Below are positions 22,651 to 32,965 of a stretch of DNA of 64,000 bases, piece by piece. Source of the stretch: Bettongia penicillata ogilbyi (lineage: Eukaryota; Chordata; Mammalia; Diprotodontia; Potoroidae). The notes below the pieces were generated by a model that was not told where the DNA came from, did not search any database, and saw only the letters and a list, made by a program, of their open reading frames with translations. The position numbers were made by a program, and so were the translations under genes. The stretch's first letter is position 1. Each line of letters opens with the position of its first letter. Location: assembly GCA_023548195.1 (NCBI GenBank), contig JAJHZJ010000026.1, positions 3,541,598-3,605,597 on the forward strand, in the 5' to 3' direction.

Positions 22651-23375
22651 CTTGCACAATATCTGCTTATCCTTCCATGTAAAGTACCCACTGTACTGCT
22701 AAGAAGCAAGGCATTTGAAAGATTTCTTTTCCAAAATCACTCTTGCTTCCTGTAGGACTTCAAATACTCCCAGGATATTAACTTGTTATGTAAAGATCTG
22801 ATTCAGATGTAACCACAACCCCATTAGAGCCTGGGAACAGAGTGTGTTTAGGGTGGCAATCATCTTAGTCAATAACTAAGCACAGGGCAGAGAAGTTTAT
22901 GTGTTTTAATTTGAAATGGAGATACTGATATGGAATCTCTAAGTGACCTACTGTTTTCTGGTGATTATAGGCTAATAAACAGGACTAGAAGAAGAGAAGA
23001 ACCTTAATGAGGACAGATAGGATGGTCTAGATTGTAATTTGAGACTGGAAAGATGAAGTTCTACCAAATCAAACGAGAGCTCACAGGGTAACCAATTCCA
23101 GGGACAAGGTAGAAGGGTTTTTGCTGTGGTTTTTTTTTAAATGCAGCATTTGAAAGCCCAGGAAATAGCCCGTCTTTAGGGAAAACACGCTAGGAAAGGG
23201 AAGGTTAGGCAATTGTTTCTTGAAAAACTTTACCCAAAGAAGAGCTTTTTATGGTAGTAGGGAAACCACCCGGTGCTATTTTTGTTTCTTTATGTGTGTT
23301 GCCATTGCTTTAGATGTTAAATGATAAACATCCTAAATTATATGTGGTTTAAAACTTTTTTCTAGTGTGGTATTA
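22651..23375. other. Unassigned DNA
   Basis: No gene or confident repeat. Confidence 0.35.
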
Positions 23376-23377
23376 AA

Positions 23378-23411
23378 TATGTGTGTGTGTTGTGTGTGTG
23401 TATACACATAC

Positions 23412-23445
<34 letters not shown>

Positions 23446-23447
23446 TT
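23378..23447. repeat. (TG)n(CATA)n(TA)n microsatellite
   Basis: Compound tract of TG, CATA and TA units. Confidence 0.9.
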
Positions 23448-23689
23448 TTGAGCACAAATGGGATGGAATGGAATTTGGGGTTTTGTTTGTATAGGACAAG
23501 AATGGTTTTTACGTTAAAATAAGACATTTAAATACCATTTATTTTAAAATGTAAAATTCATTCTTAGGTCTTTGGCCATACAAAAATAAATGGCAGACCA
23601 GATTTGGCTGTAGACCATAGGTTGCCAGGCCCTGGTACAGAAAATGTCTGATGAGAACACTCCTACCAATATCGATCGAGGAAAAAAAT

Positions 23690-23840
23690 CTCATTTGTAA
23701 TATATAGTCCCAGAGAGCTGTCTTAGATTCTGAGAAATTAAATAACTTATTGAGACTCACATGGTCAATGTGTATCATTGGCAGGACCTCCAGATGCCCA
23801 AACTCTTTATCTACTATTCCATGGCGTATCTCAGGGAGGC
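23690..23840 (-). mobile_element. Possible MIR-type SINE, antisense
   Basis: 'AAATTAAATAACTTATTGAG', 'CACATGGTCAATGTG' and 'CTCTTTATCTACTATTCCAT' suggest a strongly decayed MIR. Confidence 0.35.
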
Positions 23841-24077
23841 ACAAAGAGAGAGAAAAGGATAAATAATACATGTCTTCAAGAAGTATATAATGTATAAGGG
23901 AAAATAAAACATTCAAAAATAACTATACTACCAAGCAAGAAATAAATTCATAAAATTTTGTAATACGCTTTTCTGAATACAGAGTAAGGATAAATTACTT
24001 CTTGCTTAGAAGGAGTATTGGGATTGATATATACAAGACCATTTGTAGGGATTCAGAAAAGATTGGCTGGCAGAGGT

Positions 24078-24277
24078 CAGTGTTGTCAAACTCAAATAGA
24101 AATCAATGCATAAGAATCCCTGTAGGCACATACTGACTTTTTTTTAAAATGTAATGTTATTTATGTTTTATTACATCTTATTTATTTTGTTAAATATTTC
24201 CCAAATATAGTTTTATCTGGTTCCAGTATCACTCAAGAGTGTTGCAGCTTCCATGTGGCCCATATTTGATACCTCTG
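24078..24277 (+). mobile_element. Small hAT-like DNA transposon, family A copy 2
   Basis: Best copy of the family. It starts 'CAGTGTTGTCAAACTCAAAT' and ends 'TTTGATACCTCTG', a terminal inverted repeat with a few mismatches. The 8-bp flanks GCAGAGGT and ACATAGGT agree at six positions, the length expected for hAT insertion. At 200 bp it has no transposase and is non-autonomous. Confidence 0.7.
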
Positions 24278-24763
24278 ACATAGGTGATACCTGAATTGCC
24301 CAGGGATGCACAGTGAATTTCAACAGGCAGAGGATATATAAACAGATATATATTTCAGTTATAGAGCAAGGCTTGTGAAAATGCACCAGTAAGAAAACAT
24401 GTTATGAGGTCAGGGAACATCTAGTAATCCATTTTATCTAGAATATGGAGTATGAATGGAATTTAATCCTAGAAAGGGAAGGGACTTGAATGAAAGAGAA
24501 AAAAAACATGTTATTTTCACCTATAGTCAAGGGTGAAGCAATGATGTTTGTTTTCAAGAGGGAAATAATATGGTCAGGTGTATGAATTCAGAAAATTACG
24601 TTTCCAGTAGTAAAAAAAAAATAGATCAGAGAAAAGAAATGCTGGAGTCAAAGATAAGTTGCACTTGGCCATTAGAAGAGAAAGGTAAGATCAGGTAAGA
24701 GAAAGAAGTGTGTGGAAAAGAAGGAATGGATAAAAGATTTGCTGTAGTTCTAGAATCAGTTCT

Positions 24764-25008
24764 TGTTGCTGAGTTAAGTTATTCCAGTCATGTCCAACTC
24801 TCCATGACTCCATTTAGGATTTTCTTGCCAAAGATACTGGAGCTATTTCCTTCTCCAGCTCATTTTATAGATGAAAAAACTCTGGTAAAAAAGATTTATT
24901 GACTTGCCTGGGGTCACACAGCTAATAAGTATCTGAGGTAGGGTTTGAATTCAGTTCCTTTTGAATAGTGGGCCAGAGCTCTATCCACTGTGCCCCAAGT
25001 AGCTCCCA
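24764..25008 (-). mobile_element. tRNA-derived marsupial SINE (MAR1-like), antisense
   Basis: 'CCATTTAGGATTTTCTTGCC', 'AAGATACTGGAGCTATTTCC', 'CAGCTCATTTTATAGATG', 'GGGTCACACAGCTAATAAGT' and 'CTATCCACTGTGCCCC'. The frame 24708-24902 is a chance frame over it. Confidence 0.85.
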
Positions 25009-25284
25009 GTAGAATTAAGAGGACTTGGAAAATGATTTGATGCAGGTAGTGAAGGACAAAGAGTTAAAGAAGATTTTCTTAATAGTACTAACAAGGGGAA
25101 AGTTATTATTGAAAGGATGATCAGTAAAAGTCTAGAAAAATGTATTTTCAATTTAAAAAGGCATGTAAATTGAGAAAAGATCAATTGAAAGAATAGCTTC
25201 AACGAGATCACAAATATACAAAATAAAGCGACAAAAATTACCAATTTTTCTGTCTTGATACAAGAGACAATAAAATCTATTATT

Positions 25285-25430
25285 ACAGATAATAGTGAGC
25301 ATTTATGAAGTGCTTTAGAGTTTGCAGAGTGCCATATAGATATCATCTCATTTTATCCTTATAACAACTGGGAGGTAGGTGGTATTATTATCTTCCTTTT
25401 TAGGAATGAGGAAACTGAATCTAAGTGGTT
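25285..25430 (-). mobile_element. MIR-type SINE, antisense
   Basis: 'TATCATCTCATTTTATCCTT', 'ACAACTGGGAGGTAGGTGG' and 'GAATGAGGAAACTGAATCTA' follow reversed MIR/CORE order. Confidence 0.7.
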
Positions 25431-25433
25431 GTT

Positions 25434-25580
25434 AAGTCAATAAGTATTAATTAATCATTTACTATATGCCAGTAACTATGCTAACCACTGAAAATACAAA
25501 TTGGAGAGGAAAGATAGTCACTGCCCTTGAGAAGTTTATGCTCTAATAGGAGGAAGACCAGTGGAGTTGAGACCATGCAG
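25434..25580 (+). mobile_element. Ancient interspersed repeat, unclassified
   Basis: 'TTTACTATATGCCAGTAACT', 'CACTGCCCTTGAGAAGTTTA' and 'TGCTCTAATAGGAGGA' match a pattern also seen at 42205-42380. I do not assign the family. Confidence 0.45.
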
Positions 25581-25679
25581 GTGGGAAATATATTAAACTT
25601 TAAGACCATATTAAGTCTTTCGAGTCAACTTGGATACTAAAAATGGCAATATAGACTAAGTTAATTTATAAATTTGATG

Positions 25680-26590
25680 TTATATTAGTAAAATTGATGA
25701 GGGGATTTTTTTTTAGGCAAATTAATACAATTTATTCGGAAGAATAAAATGTCTAGAATCTTAGGGGGAAAAATAACAAAAAGGTAAGACTGAAGTGTAC
25801 ATCAGATCTTAACCTGTATTATAAACCACTAGTCATCAGAACTTCTTGGTTCTATAGAATAGATTGTAGATCAGATCAATGGAACAGAAAAAAGTAGTCC
25901 AATAGTTGATCCTCTCAGTAATTTAAATTAGTGGGAAAGGGATATTTTTTAAGAACTGCTAGGAAAATTGGTTAATAGTTGGGCTGAATTTTGGTTTAAA
26001 CCATCTAAGGAACAAAATGGACATGTGACTTGAGTATAAAAGGTCACAACTTCTTAATCAAAAGTGAAAAAGATCACAGCAATAACAAGGAGGAGAATTC
26101 TTGACCATTCAAGGGATAAGAGAAATAATAAAAACAAAACAAACAAATTTGCCCATATAAAATTTTAAAGCTTTGGAATAGTTAAAATTAATGAAGGCAA
26201 AGTTAAAAGAGAAATGATAATGTAGGGAAATATTTTCATCAAATATCATTAATAAAACTCTTAAAATATGCAGGATGTTGACACAAAAAAAACAATGCCA
26301 AGAGCATTTGCCCAATAAACAAGTTAAAGAATGAAGAAAAAAGAACAATTTTCTGCAGAAATGCATATTGTAAATAACTAGATGAAGACACGTTCCAAAT
26401 CACTAAAAGCAAGAGAAATTCAAATGAAACACCTCTCAGATTTTGTCTTACAACATTCAAAGTAGCAAAGATAATTGAAAGTAGAAATAATCATTGTTGG
26501 AGAAGCTGTGGGAAGATAGGTACACTAATGTTATTGGTTTTGGAACTGTGCTTTGAAATTATGCTAAAATCTAATCCCTGACATGGTAGT
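25680..26590 (+). pseudogene. LINE-1 ORF2 C-terminal remnant, sense
   Basis: Decayed ORF2 downstream of the reverse-transcriptase domain: 'TCAGATCTTAACCTGTATTA', 'AGATCAATGGAACAG', 'CTGCTAGGAAAATTGG', 'CAAGAGAAATTCAAATGAAA' (the REMQIK region of L1 ORF2) and 'TTGTTGGAGAAGCTGTGGGA' (the WRGCG region). Multiple stops and indels. Minus-strand frames here are shadows. Confidence 0.8.
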
Positions 26591-26599
26591 CAAAAATAC

Positions 26600-27155
26600 T
26601 AATTTATTTTAGAAAAGCATTAAAAACGTCCAGGATGAGGAAGGGGGCAATACAACTGTTGTTCCCCTCGTCAGACTGCAAATAGAATAAATAGTACATT
26701 CAATTCTGCTTACCACGTTTTGGATGTACTATATTGACATAGTAGATACAGAGAATGGGGACCAGAATAAGGAGACCATTGACATTTATCTTGAAGAAGA
26801 CAAGATTTAAGGGAAAACATGAGAGCTATTTTTAAATATTTGAAAGGCTTTCATGCCAAAGAGGGAAGTGATTTATTCTGCTTTTACCTACAGGGCAGCC
26901 CTGGAAGCATGGGTATGGGGAGTATGGGGAGTGTGAAATAGAACAAAGGCATATTGAGACTTGATTATAAAGGAAGATTTCTTAACCATTAGAGCTGTCT
27001 AAAATCAGAAGAGGTGCTTTGGAAGGCAGGGGTTTCTCATTCGTTGAATATTTTCAAGTTGTTGATGGGATATTTGTCAGGCATGCCATAGAAAGCATTT
27101 GTCTAGGCAATTGCTATGTGAAGTACCTTCCAGCTCTGAGATTATCTAATTAAGA
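26600..27155 (+). mobile_element. CR1/L3 LINE 3' end, sense
   Basis: 'AGATTTAAGGGAAAACATGA', 'GAGAGCTATTTTTAAATATT', 'TGAAAGGCTTTCATGCC', 'TTCTTAACCATTAGAGCTGT' and 'CTTCCAGCTCTGAGATTATC' follow the CR1/L3 3' end. It directly follows the L1 piece. Confidence 0.8.
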
Positions 27156-27436
27156 AAGCAATAATCATTTGTAAAGAGTTTCTTAAAGCATATGAACCTG
27201 AGCAATGAAAATGAGAAGCCTTCAGATTTGTTTCTATTAAGTGAACTCATGGAACTTCCATTGTGTACTAAAAATGACAATATAACTTTTTTTCAAGTTT
27301 TGTTTTATTTTATCATTCTTCTCTGCAATAACTACTTTGATGGTATAATATGTGATCTTTTCTTTGAAGTAAAGAAATCTCAATGAATATTTTTGGTTTT
27401 TGTATCATAAAAAACAACCTACGTTTGCAGACCAAC

Positions 27437-27635
27437 CAGTGATATAAAACTCAAATAGAAAAGAAGGCCACTAATCCATACCTAAGGATCTTGATGGACT
27501 ACATATTAACTTAATTTTAAAATGAAATGTTATCTATGTCTTATTGTACTTTTATTTACTTCATTGAATATTTTTCAATTATATTTTAATATTGTTCAGC
27601 CCACTGGGGAGTTTTGGTGGTGAATGATATCTTTT
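27437..27635 (+). mobile_element. Small hAT-like DNA transposon, family A copy 3
   Basis: Starts 'CAGTGATATAAAACTCAAAT'. The body 'TGTTATCTATGTCTTATTGT' and 'TTTACTTCATTGAATATTTT' match the other copies. The 3' terminus is lost or strongly diverged. Confidence 0.55.
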
Positions 27636-27639
27636 TTAC

Positions 27640-28424
27640 CATAGCATGCATCATCAAAGGAAATTTACACAGGAAGAATCTTAATTAAATAACTAAAGTA
27701 CAGAAAAAAAATGTTATGGGAAAAAAATATTACCTCTAAGTTCATGTGACGGGTAACTGCTGAATGACACTAACATAATATTGATCTGAGAGGTAAAATC
27801 TAGGTATTGGTTATGCTCAAGCATAGGCCCAGAATTCAGAAACATAACTGAATTGAGATTAAGGTTCCAACAGTGCTTAGATACATTCAACTACATCACA
27901 GAGACAGAAGAGTAATTATTTAGCATAATCTCATTTGTCCTCTAAGGCCACATAAGTTAAATAGACTTAGATTTTGAGTCTTTAGATAAAGGATAGTTAC
28001 AGAATAAACTTAAGTTTGCAAGATTTGAAATTTATGATTGGCTAATTGAGATGAAAGAACTACATGTCAAAAAATAACCACACAGTCAGAGCCAGTTAGG
28101 ATCCTTCCATAAGCAGAGCAAGCCCATTCCTTTTGGGAAATCTGGCCTCCTTTTTAGCTTCTTATTTCCAGAAAACTCTGTGAGCCTTCAGTAAATTTTG
28201 ACATGCCATAGGACAGATTTCAGGTATCTCATTTAATATTGACATCCTGTGAGACAAGTTTCAGCTAGCCAAACAATCTCCTCATTAGGAGAGGCTGCCC
28301 TGACCCCCAAAGAACTGAGATGAATGAAAGGAAATAAAAAAATTCTCATGAGAAGAAACACAAAATAATACTACATATGGTTATAACCGTTTCTTAAAAT
28401 TATCATCACTCTCAGTTATCTTGA
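27640..28424. other. Unassigned DNA
   Basis: No gene or clear repeat in about 0.8 kb. Confidence 0.35.
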
Positions 28425-28588
28425 CTTAAAGTCTGAAGGACCAGAGTTCAAGTCTATTTGTTACATGCTGGCTATGTTTCCCTGAGCAAGTCACTTAATG
28501 TTTCATTGCCCTCAGGCAATTCTCTAAAACAGTAATTTGCAGAGCAAGCTGACCATTTGTACTGGCAGAGGGAGTTTCCTATCTACAC
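28425..28588 (+). mobile_element. CORE-SINE of MON1/Ther type
   Basis: 'GGACCAGAGTTCAAGTCTAT', 'CAAGTCACTTAATGTTTCAT', 'TCAGGCAATTCTCTAAAACA' and 'GGCAGAGGGAGTTTCCTATC'. The next element begins immediately after it. Confidence 0.7.
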
Positions 28589-28801
28589 CATTGGTATCTA
28601 ACTTAATTAAAAAGAGATTTTTAAATCCTACACAATCATTCTGCAGGCCACATATTGACTTAGTCTTAAAAAGTAATATTATCTATGTTTTATTGTATTT
28701 TTATTAATTTTGTTAAATGTTTCCTATTTTAGTTTAATGTTTCCCATTTTAATGTGGTTTGGGCTGCACTAGAAAGTGCTTCAAAAGTATAAGACCCTCT
28801 G
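28589..28801 (+). mobile_element. Small hAT-like DNA transposon, family A copy 4
   Basis: Starts 'CATTGGTATCTAACTTAATT' and ends 'AGTATAAGACCCTCTG'. Its body has 'TATCTATGTTTTATTGTATT', 'TTTTGTTAAATGTTTCC' and 'GTTTGGGCTGCACTAG'. No flanking duplication is visible. Confidence 0.55.
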
Positions 28802-29655
28802 CTCTGCTCACATCGATGATATCCCAGACTCACATTATTCCCTCCTCTGAAAAAGAAAAAACAAAACAAAACAAACACGCTATCTACTAAATTTATTAAA
28901 TGAAAGTACAAAAATACCCATTTTTTTCTGTCTTGTAAATATAAATAAAATACCTATTAAAATCAAAGGCAATTAGAATTGTAGGGATACAGTTAATTCT
29001 GATAAATAGTTCCTTCTAGACTTCATTCCAGAACATTTTCTTAAAGTTCAAAAACTTCATTTGGACTTTTAAACCCCATTATTATTTTTAGCCAAAATGG
29101 GAAGGAAGGCCTAAAATAAAAGTGGAAGAAAAAGCTGTTCCAGTAGCCTTTAAAATCCACCTGAAACCAAGTAGTATCTATAAATGATTGAGAAATCCTG
29201 CTCTCACAAAATGTGGTGGCTTTTTCAGATCAGGGGACTACAGATAAGCATTTCAGCTCTCAGATGCTTATCTCAAACTCACTTCCACACTTTTGGGAAA
29301 TTTCTGCATGAGTACTCAAAACCCAGAGAATTTAAAAGAACTTTCAGGGTTGTTTCTGTCCTTATTTCCAAGTCTGAAATCCTGGTAACTTGGTTAAAAT
29401 ATTATTTTTTTAAAAAATATAATGGTTTGTTATTGGTCTCATGAAATACCTATATGAATTCAAAGTTGTTCCTTTTTTTTTATTCTTTGGGATACAGGAA
29501 AATTATTTGCAGAGACATAATCATATTATCAGAAAAAATGAATGGATGTGAAGTGATAGGAAGAATTAAATCAATTCACAGCAATAGATATTTGTACTAG
29601 ATGTTTAGAAAATTAATGCCAATTTTAAGTCCCATCCATTCAAATGGACTTAGGA
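28802..29655. other. Unassigned AT-rich DNA
   Basis: No gene or clear repeat. Frame 29184-29444 (86 codons) has no recognised domain. Confidence 0.35.
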
Positions 29656-29656
29656 T

Positions 29657-29670
29657 CTGTCTATCTATCC

Positions 29671-29717
<47 letters not shown>

Positions 29718-29757
29718 ATCTATCTATCTATCATCTATCTATCTATCTATCTATCTA
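29657..29757. repeat. (ATCT)n microsatellite
   Basis: About 100 bp of nearly pure tetranucleotide, broken by two short 'ATCATCT' interruptions. Followed by a GATA/TAGATC palindromic run and a CA/TG tract (29789-29826). Confidence 0.95.
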
Positions 29758-29759
29758 CG

Positions 29760-30460
29760 TCAATATAGATAGATCTAGATCTAGAGAGATACACACACAT
29801 ATATACACACATTTATGTGTGTGTGTAACGCTCAAATACTTTTGAATGACTAAGATTATACATATTGGGAGTGAGGGGGAAAGAAGAAAAGAATGAGGGA
29901 GATAGTCTTTCCTTGAAATGTAAAAAAAAACATGTTTATGGGCCAAATACAATAAATTCTGGGGGGAGAAATGCCTCTTCCTTTACCAATGTTATACATT
30001 TTTCTTTAGCCTCCCAGAAACCATTATGGGAAACATAAAAATCCTTTAAAGTTTTTCATGAGTACAGGCTAATGTCAGGGCCATACCTGCCTTCAGCATT
30101 GTGAAAAAGACTAAGATAAATGGCAGCTACAATTTCTGCTGCTAGAGAAGTCTAGGAGTATTTGCTTGGTGCCGATGTAGTGGTCTAACTGAATTCATGG
30201 AACAACAACTCTAAAATAAAGAAACAAAGACACAACTTTTGTTTTATTTTGGGGGCAACTAAGTGATTGGACAAGAGCTAACATACCAATGAGGATGCCA
30301 GTCTAGATGATCTTTCATTGGGCATAGAGGGAAAATAGAGTGTAGAGTTTTATCGTTTGTTCTGCAGCTGATGCCTTCATGGTTCCTCTTACCACCTGCT
30401 CTGCCCCAAAGCTCCAATATTTTTTCCTGCCTACCTTGTCTTTCTGAAATCCTTCATTTT
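29760..30460. other. Unassigned DNA
   Basis: No gene or clear repeat after the microsatellite. Confidence 0.35.
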
Positions 30461-30465
30461 TTTAG

Positions 30466-30600
30466 CAGGGGTTTGCAACCTGTGGCATGTATTTCAAAGG
30501 AAGCATGCGAGATACTTTTTAGTGGCACTGTGTAAAGTTCTAGAAAGAAATAACATGGACATTCAACCTGGCTTTAAGCGAAAATTATGACATTGGTAAA
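30466..30600 (+). mobile_element. hAT-like (Charlie-type) fragment
   Basis: Begins 'CAGGGGTTTGCAACCTGTGG' and continues 'GGAAGCATGCGAGATACTTT', the 5' end of a hAT Charlie-like element. The other terminus is missing. Confidence 0.5.
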
Positions 30601-30649
30601 CTATTCCTTTGGGTTAGTGTCACCACCCAGCTTTCCTATTAAGGTTTTG

Positions 30650-30735
30650 TCACCAGCAGAGTTACATTGCCTTAGGCAAGTCACTTGAGGTTTTCTTATC
30701 TGTCAAAAGGAGGTTAACTATTACTCCTTCCAGTA
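30650..30735 (+). mobile_element. MIR fragment, sense
   Basis: 'CTTAGGCAAGTCACTTGAGG' and 'TTTTCTTATCTGTCAAAAGG' are the central MIR sequence. Confidence 0.5.
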
Positions 30736-30739
30736 TTAA

Positions 30740-30813
30740 GATTCTATGACACTGTTTGAAGGGACTTTAAAGATTATCTAGTCCAGTTCAGACCCGAAGC
30801 TGGAATAATTTCT
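30740..30813 (-). mobile_element. CR1/L3 LINE 3' end, antisense, first part
   Basis: Reversed CR1/L3 tail: 'AAGATTCTATGACACTGTTT', 'GAAGGGACTTTAAAGATTAT', 'CTAGTCCAGTTCAGACC'. It is interrupted by the half-L1 and continues at 33681. Confidence 0.65.
30800..30813. repeat. Target-site duplication, left copy
   Basis: CTGGAATAATTTCT, identical to 33667-33680. The pair bounds the half-L1 exactly. Confidence 0.92.
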
Positions 30814-31663
30814 TTTCTTTTCTTTTTTTTTAATTAATTAATTTATTTAACTTTTTACATTCATTTTCACAAAATTTTGGGTTCCAAATTTTCTCCCCTT
30901 TTATCCCCTCCCCGCACCCCAATACCCCAAGCAATCTAATTTTCCCTATCTCCAATCTGCCCTCTCTTCTGTCATCCCTCCCTTCTCTTGTCTCCATTTT
31001 CTCTTTTCTCCTGTAGGGCCAGATGACTTTCTATTCCTCCTTAACTGTATGTCTTCTTTCCTAGTTGCAACAACAATACTAAACAGTTGTTCCTAAAACT
31101 TGAGTTCCAAATTCTCCCCATCCCTCCCTCCCCACCCATTCCCTTTGGGAAGGCAGGCAATTCAATATAGGCCATATCTGTGTAATTTTGCAAATGACTT
31201 CCCTGATAGTCGTGTTGTGTAAGACTAACTGAATTAACCTCCATCCTACCCTGCCCCTCATTATTTCTCTTCTGTCTTTTGATCCTGTCCCTCCCCAAGT
31301 GTTGACTTCAAATTGCTCCCTCCTCCCTTTGCCCTCCCTTCCATCATCCCCCCTCTTGTTTATCTCCTTCTCCCCCACTTTCCTATACTGTAAGATAGGT
31401 TTTCATAACAAAATGAGTGTGCATTTTATTCCTTCCTTTAGTCAAATGTGATGAGGGTAAACTTCTTGTTTTTCGTTTTTTTTTTTTTTTTTCTCAGCTC
31501 TCCTCTTTTTCCCTCCACTAAAAAGTCTCCTACTTGTCTCTTAAATGACATATAATTATCCCATTCCATTTCACCCTCTTTCCTCCCACTACATTTCTCT
31601 CTCACCATTTACCTTAATTTCTTTTAAGATATGGTCCCATCCTATTCAATTCAATCTGTGCTC

Positions 31664-31730
31664 TCTGTCTCTGTATGTGTGTGCATGTGTGTATGTGTAT
31701 GTGCATGCATGCGTGTACATGTGTGTGTAT
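31664..31730. repeat. TG-rich tract in half-L1 3'UTR
   Basis: Interrupted (TG)n with GCATG words. It has the same position as the repeat at 5637-5760. Confidence 0.85.
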
Positions 31731-31865
31731 GGACCCACCAACTACCCAGATACTGAAAAGTTTTAAGGGTTACAAATATTGTCTTTCCATGTAGGAATGT
31801 AAACAGTTCACTTTTGGTAAGTCCCTTAAGACTTCTCTTTGCTGTTTCCTTTTTCATGATTCTTC

Positions 31866-32965
31866 TCATTCTTGTGTTTGAAAGTCAAATTTTCTTTTCA
31901 GCTCTGGTCTTTTCATCAAGAATGATTGAAAGTCCTCTGTTTCATTGAAAGACCATATTTTTCCTTGAAGTATTATACTCAGTTTAGCTGGGTAGGGGAT
32001 TCTTGGTTTGAGTCCTAGTTCCTTTGACTTCTGGAATATCCTATTCCACACTCTTTGATCCCTTAATGTAGAAGCTGCTAGATCCTGAGTTATCCTGATT
32101 TTATTTCCACAATACTGGAATTGTTTCTTTCTAGCTGCTTGTAAGATTTTCTCCTTGACCTGGGAGTTCTGGAATTTGGTCACAATGTTCCTAGGAGTTT
32201 CTCTTTTTGGATCTCTTTCAGGTGGTGATCGATGGATTCCTTCAATACTTATTTTGCCCTCTGGTTCTAGAATCTCAGGGCAGTTTTCCTGGATAACTTC
32301 ATGGAAGATGATGTCTAGGCTCTTTTTTTGATCATGACTTTCAGGTAGTTCCATAATTTTAAATTGTCTCTCCTGGATCTATTTTCAAGGTCAGTTGTTT
32401 TTCCCATGAGATATTTCACATTCTCTTCCATTTTGTTATTCTTTTGGTTTTGTTTGGTGATTTCTTGGTTTCTCGTAAAGTTATTAGACTCCATCTGTTC
32501 CATTCTAATTTTGAGAGAACTATTGTCTTCAGTGAGCTTTTGAACCTCTTTTTCCATTTGGCTCATTCTGCTTTTGAAAGCATTCTTCTCCTCATTGGCT
32601 TTTTGAACCACTTTTGCCAATTGAGTGAGCCTATTCTTCAAGGTGTTATTTTCTTCAGCATTTTTTTGGGTCTCCTTTACCAAGGTATTGACCTGTTTTT
32701 CATACTTTTCTTGCATCTCTCTCATTTTTCTTCCCAGTTTTTCTTCCACCTGTCTAACTTGATTTTCAAAATCCTTTTTGAGCTCTTCCAAGGCCTGAGC
32801 CCACCCGACATCCCCGTGGGATGTCTGGGGTACCGAGGCCCCACCCTCCACATCTTTCCCTGATGGCAAGAATATGTCCTCGTCATCAGATCCGAAAGTC
32901 GGGATCATTTGCATCTGTTCGAAAAAACTCTCTATAGTCTTATTTTTCTTCCCTTTTCTAGGCAT
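31866..32965 (-). pseudogene. LINE-1-type ORF1 of the half-L1, one frameshift
   Basis: ORF1p binds L1 RNA as a trimer and acts as a nucleic-acid chaperone. The start codon is at 32965-32963. The first frame (32315-32965, 216 codons) holds a short N-terminal region with an acidic DDEDIF stretch, a coiled coil (about residues 65-175, KLTEDNSSLKIRMEQM) and the start of the RRM (DLENRSRRDNLK). The second frame (31866-32354) holds the rest of the RRM (TPRNIVTKFQNS, PERDPKRE) and the C-terminal domain (AARKKQFQYCG, YPAKLSIILQG). The frames overlap because one T is missing in the run at 32357-32360: copies at 4722 and 45660 have five A there, this one has four. Otherwise the reading frame looks intact, so the copy is young. 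The 139-codon frame on the other strand (32444-32863) is a shadow of the coiled coil. Confidence 0.88.

Noticed and set aside
29657..29757. CRISPR-like regular repeats
   Set aside because: Simple tetranucleotide repeat without spacers; the sequence is of mammalian origin.
32444..32863. 139-codon plus-strand frame opposite ORF1
   Set aside because: It is the mirror of the ORF1 coiled coil. The Glu/Lys/Gln-rich codons read backwards as Phe/Leu-rich sequence without stops.
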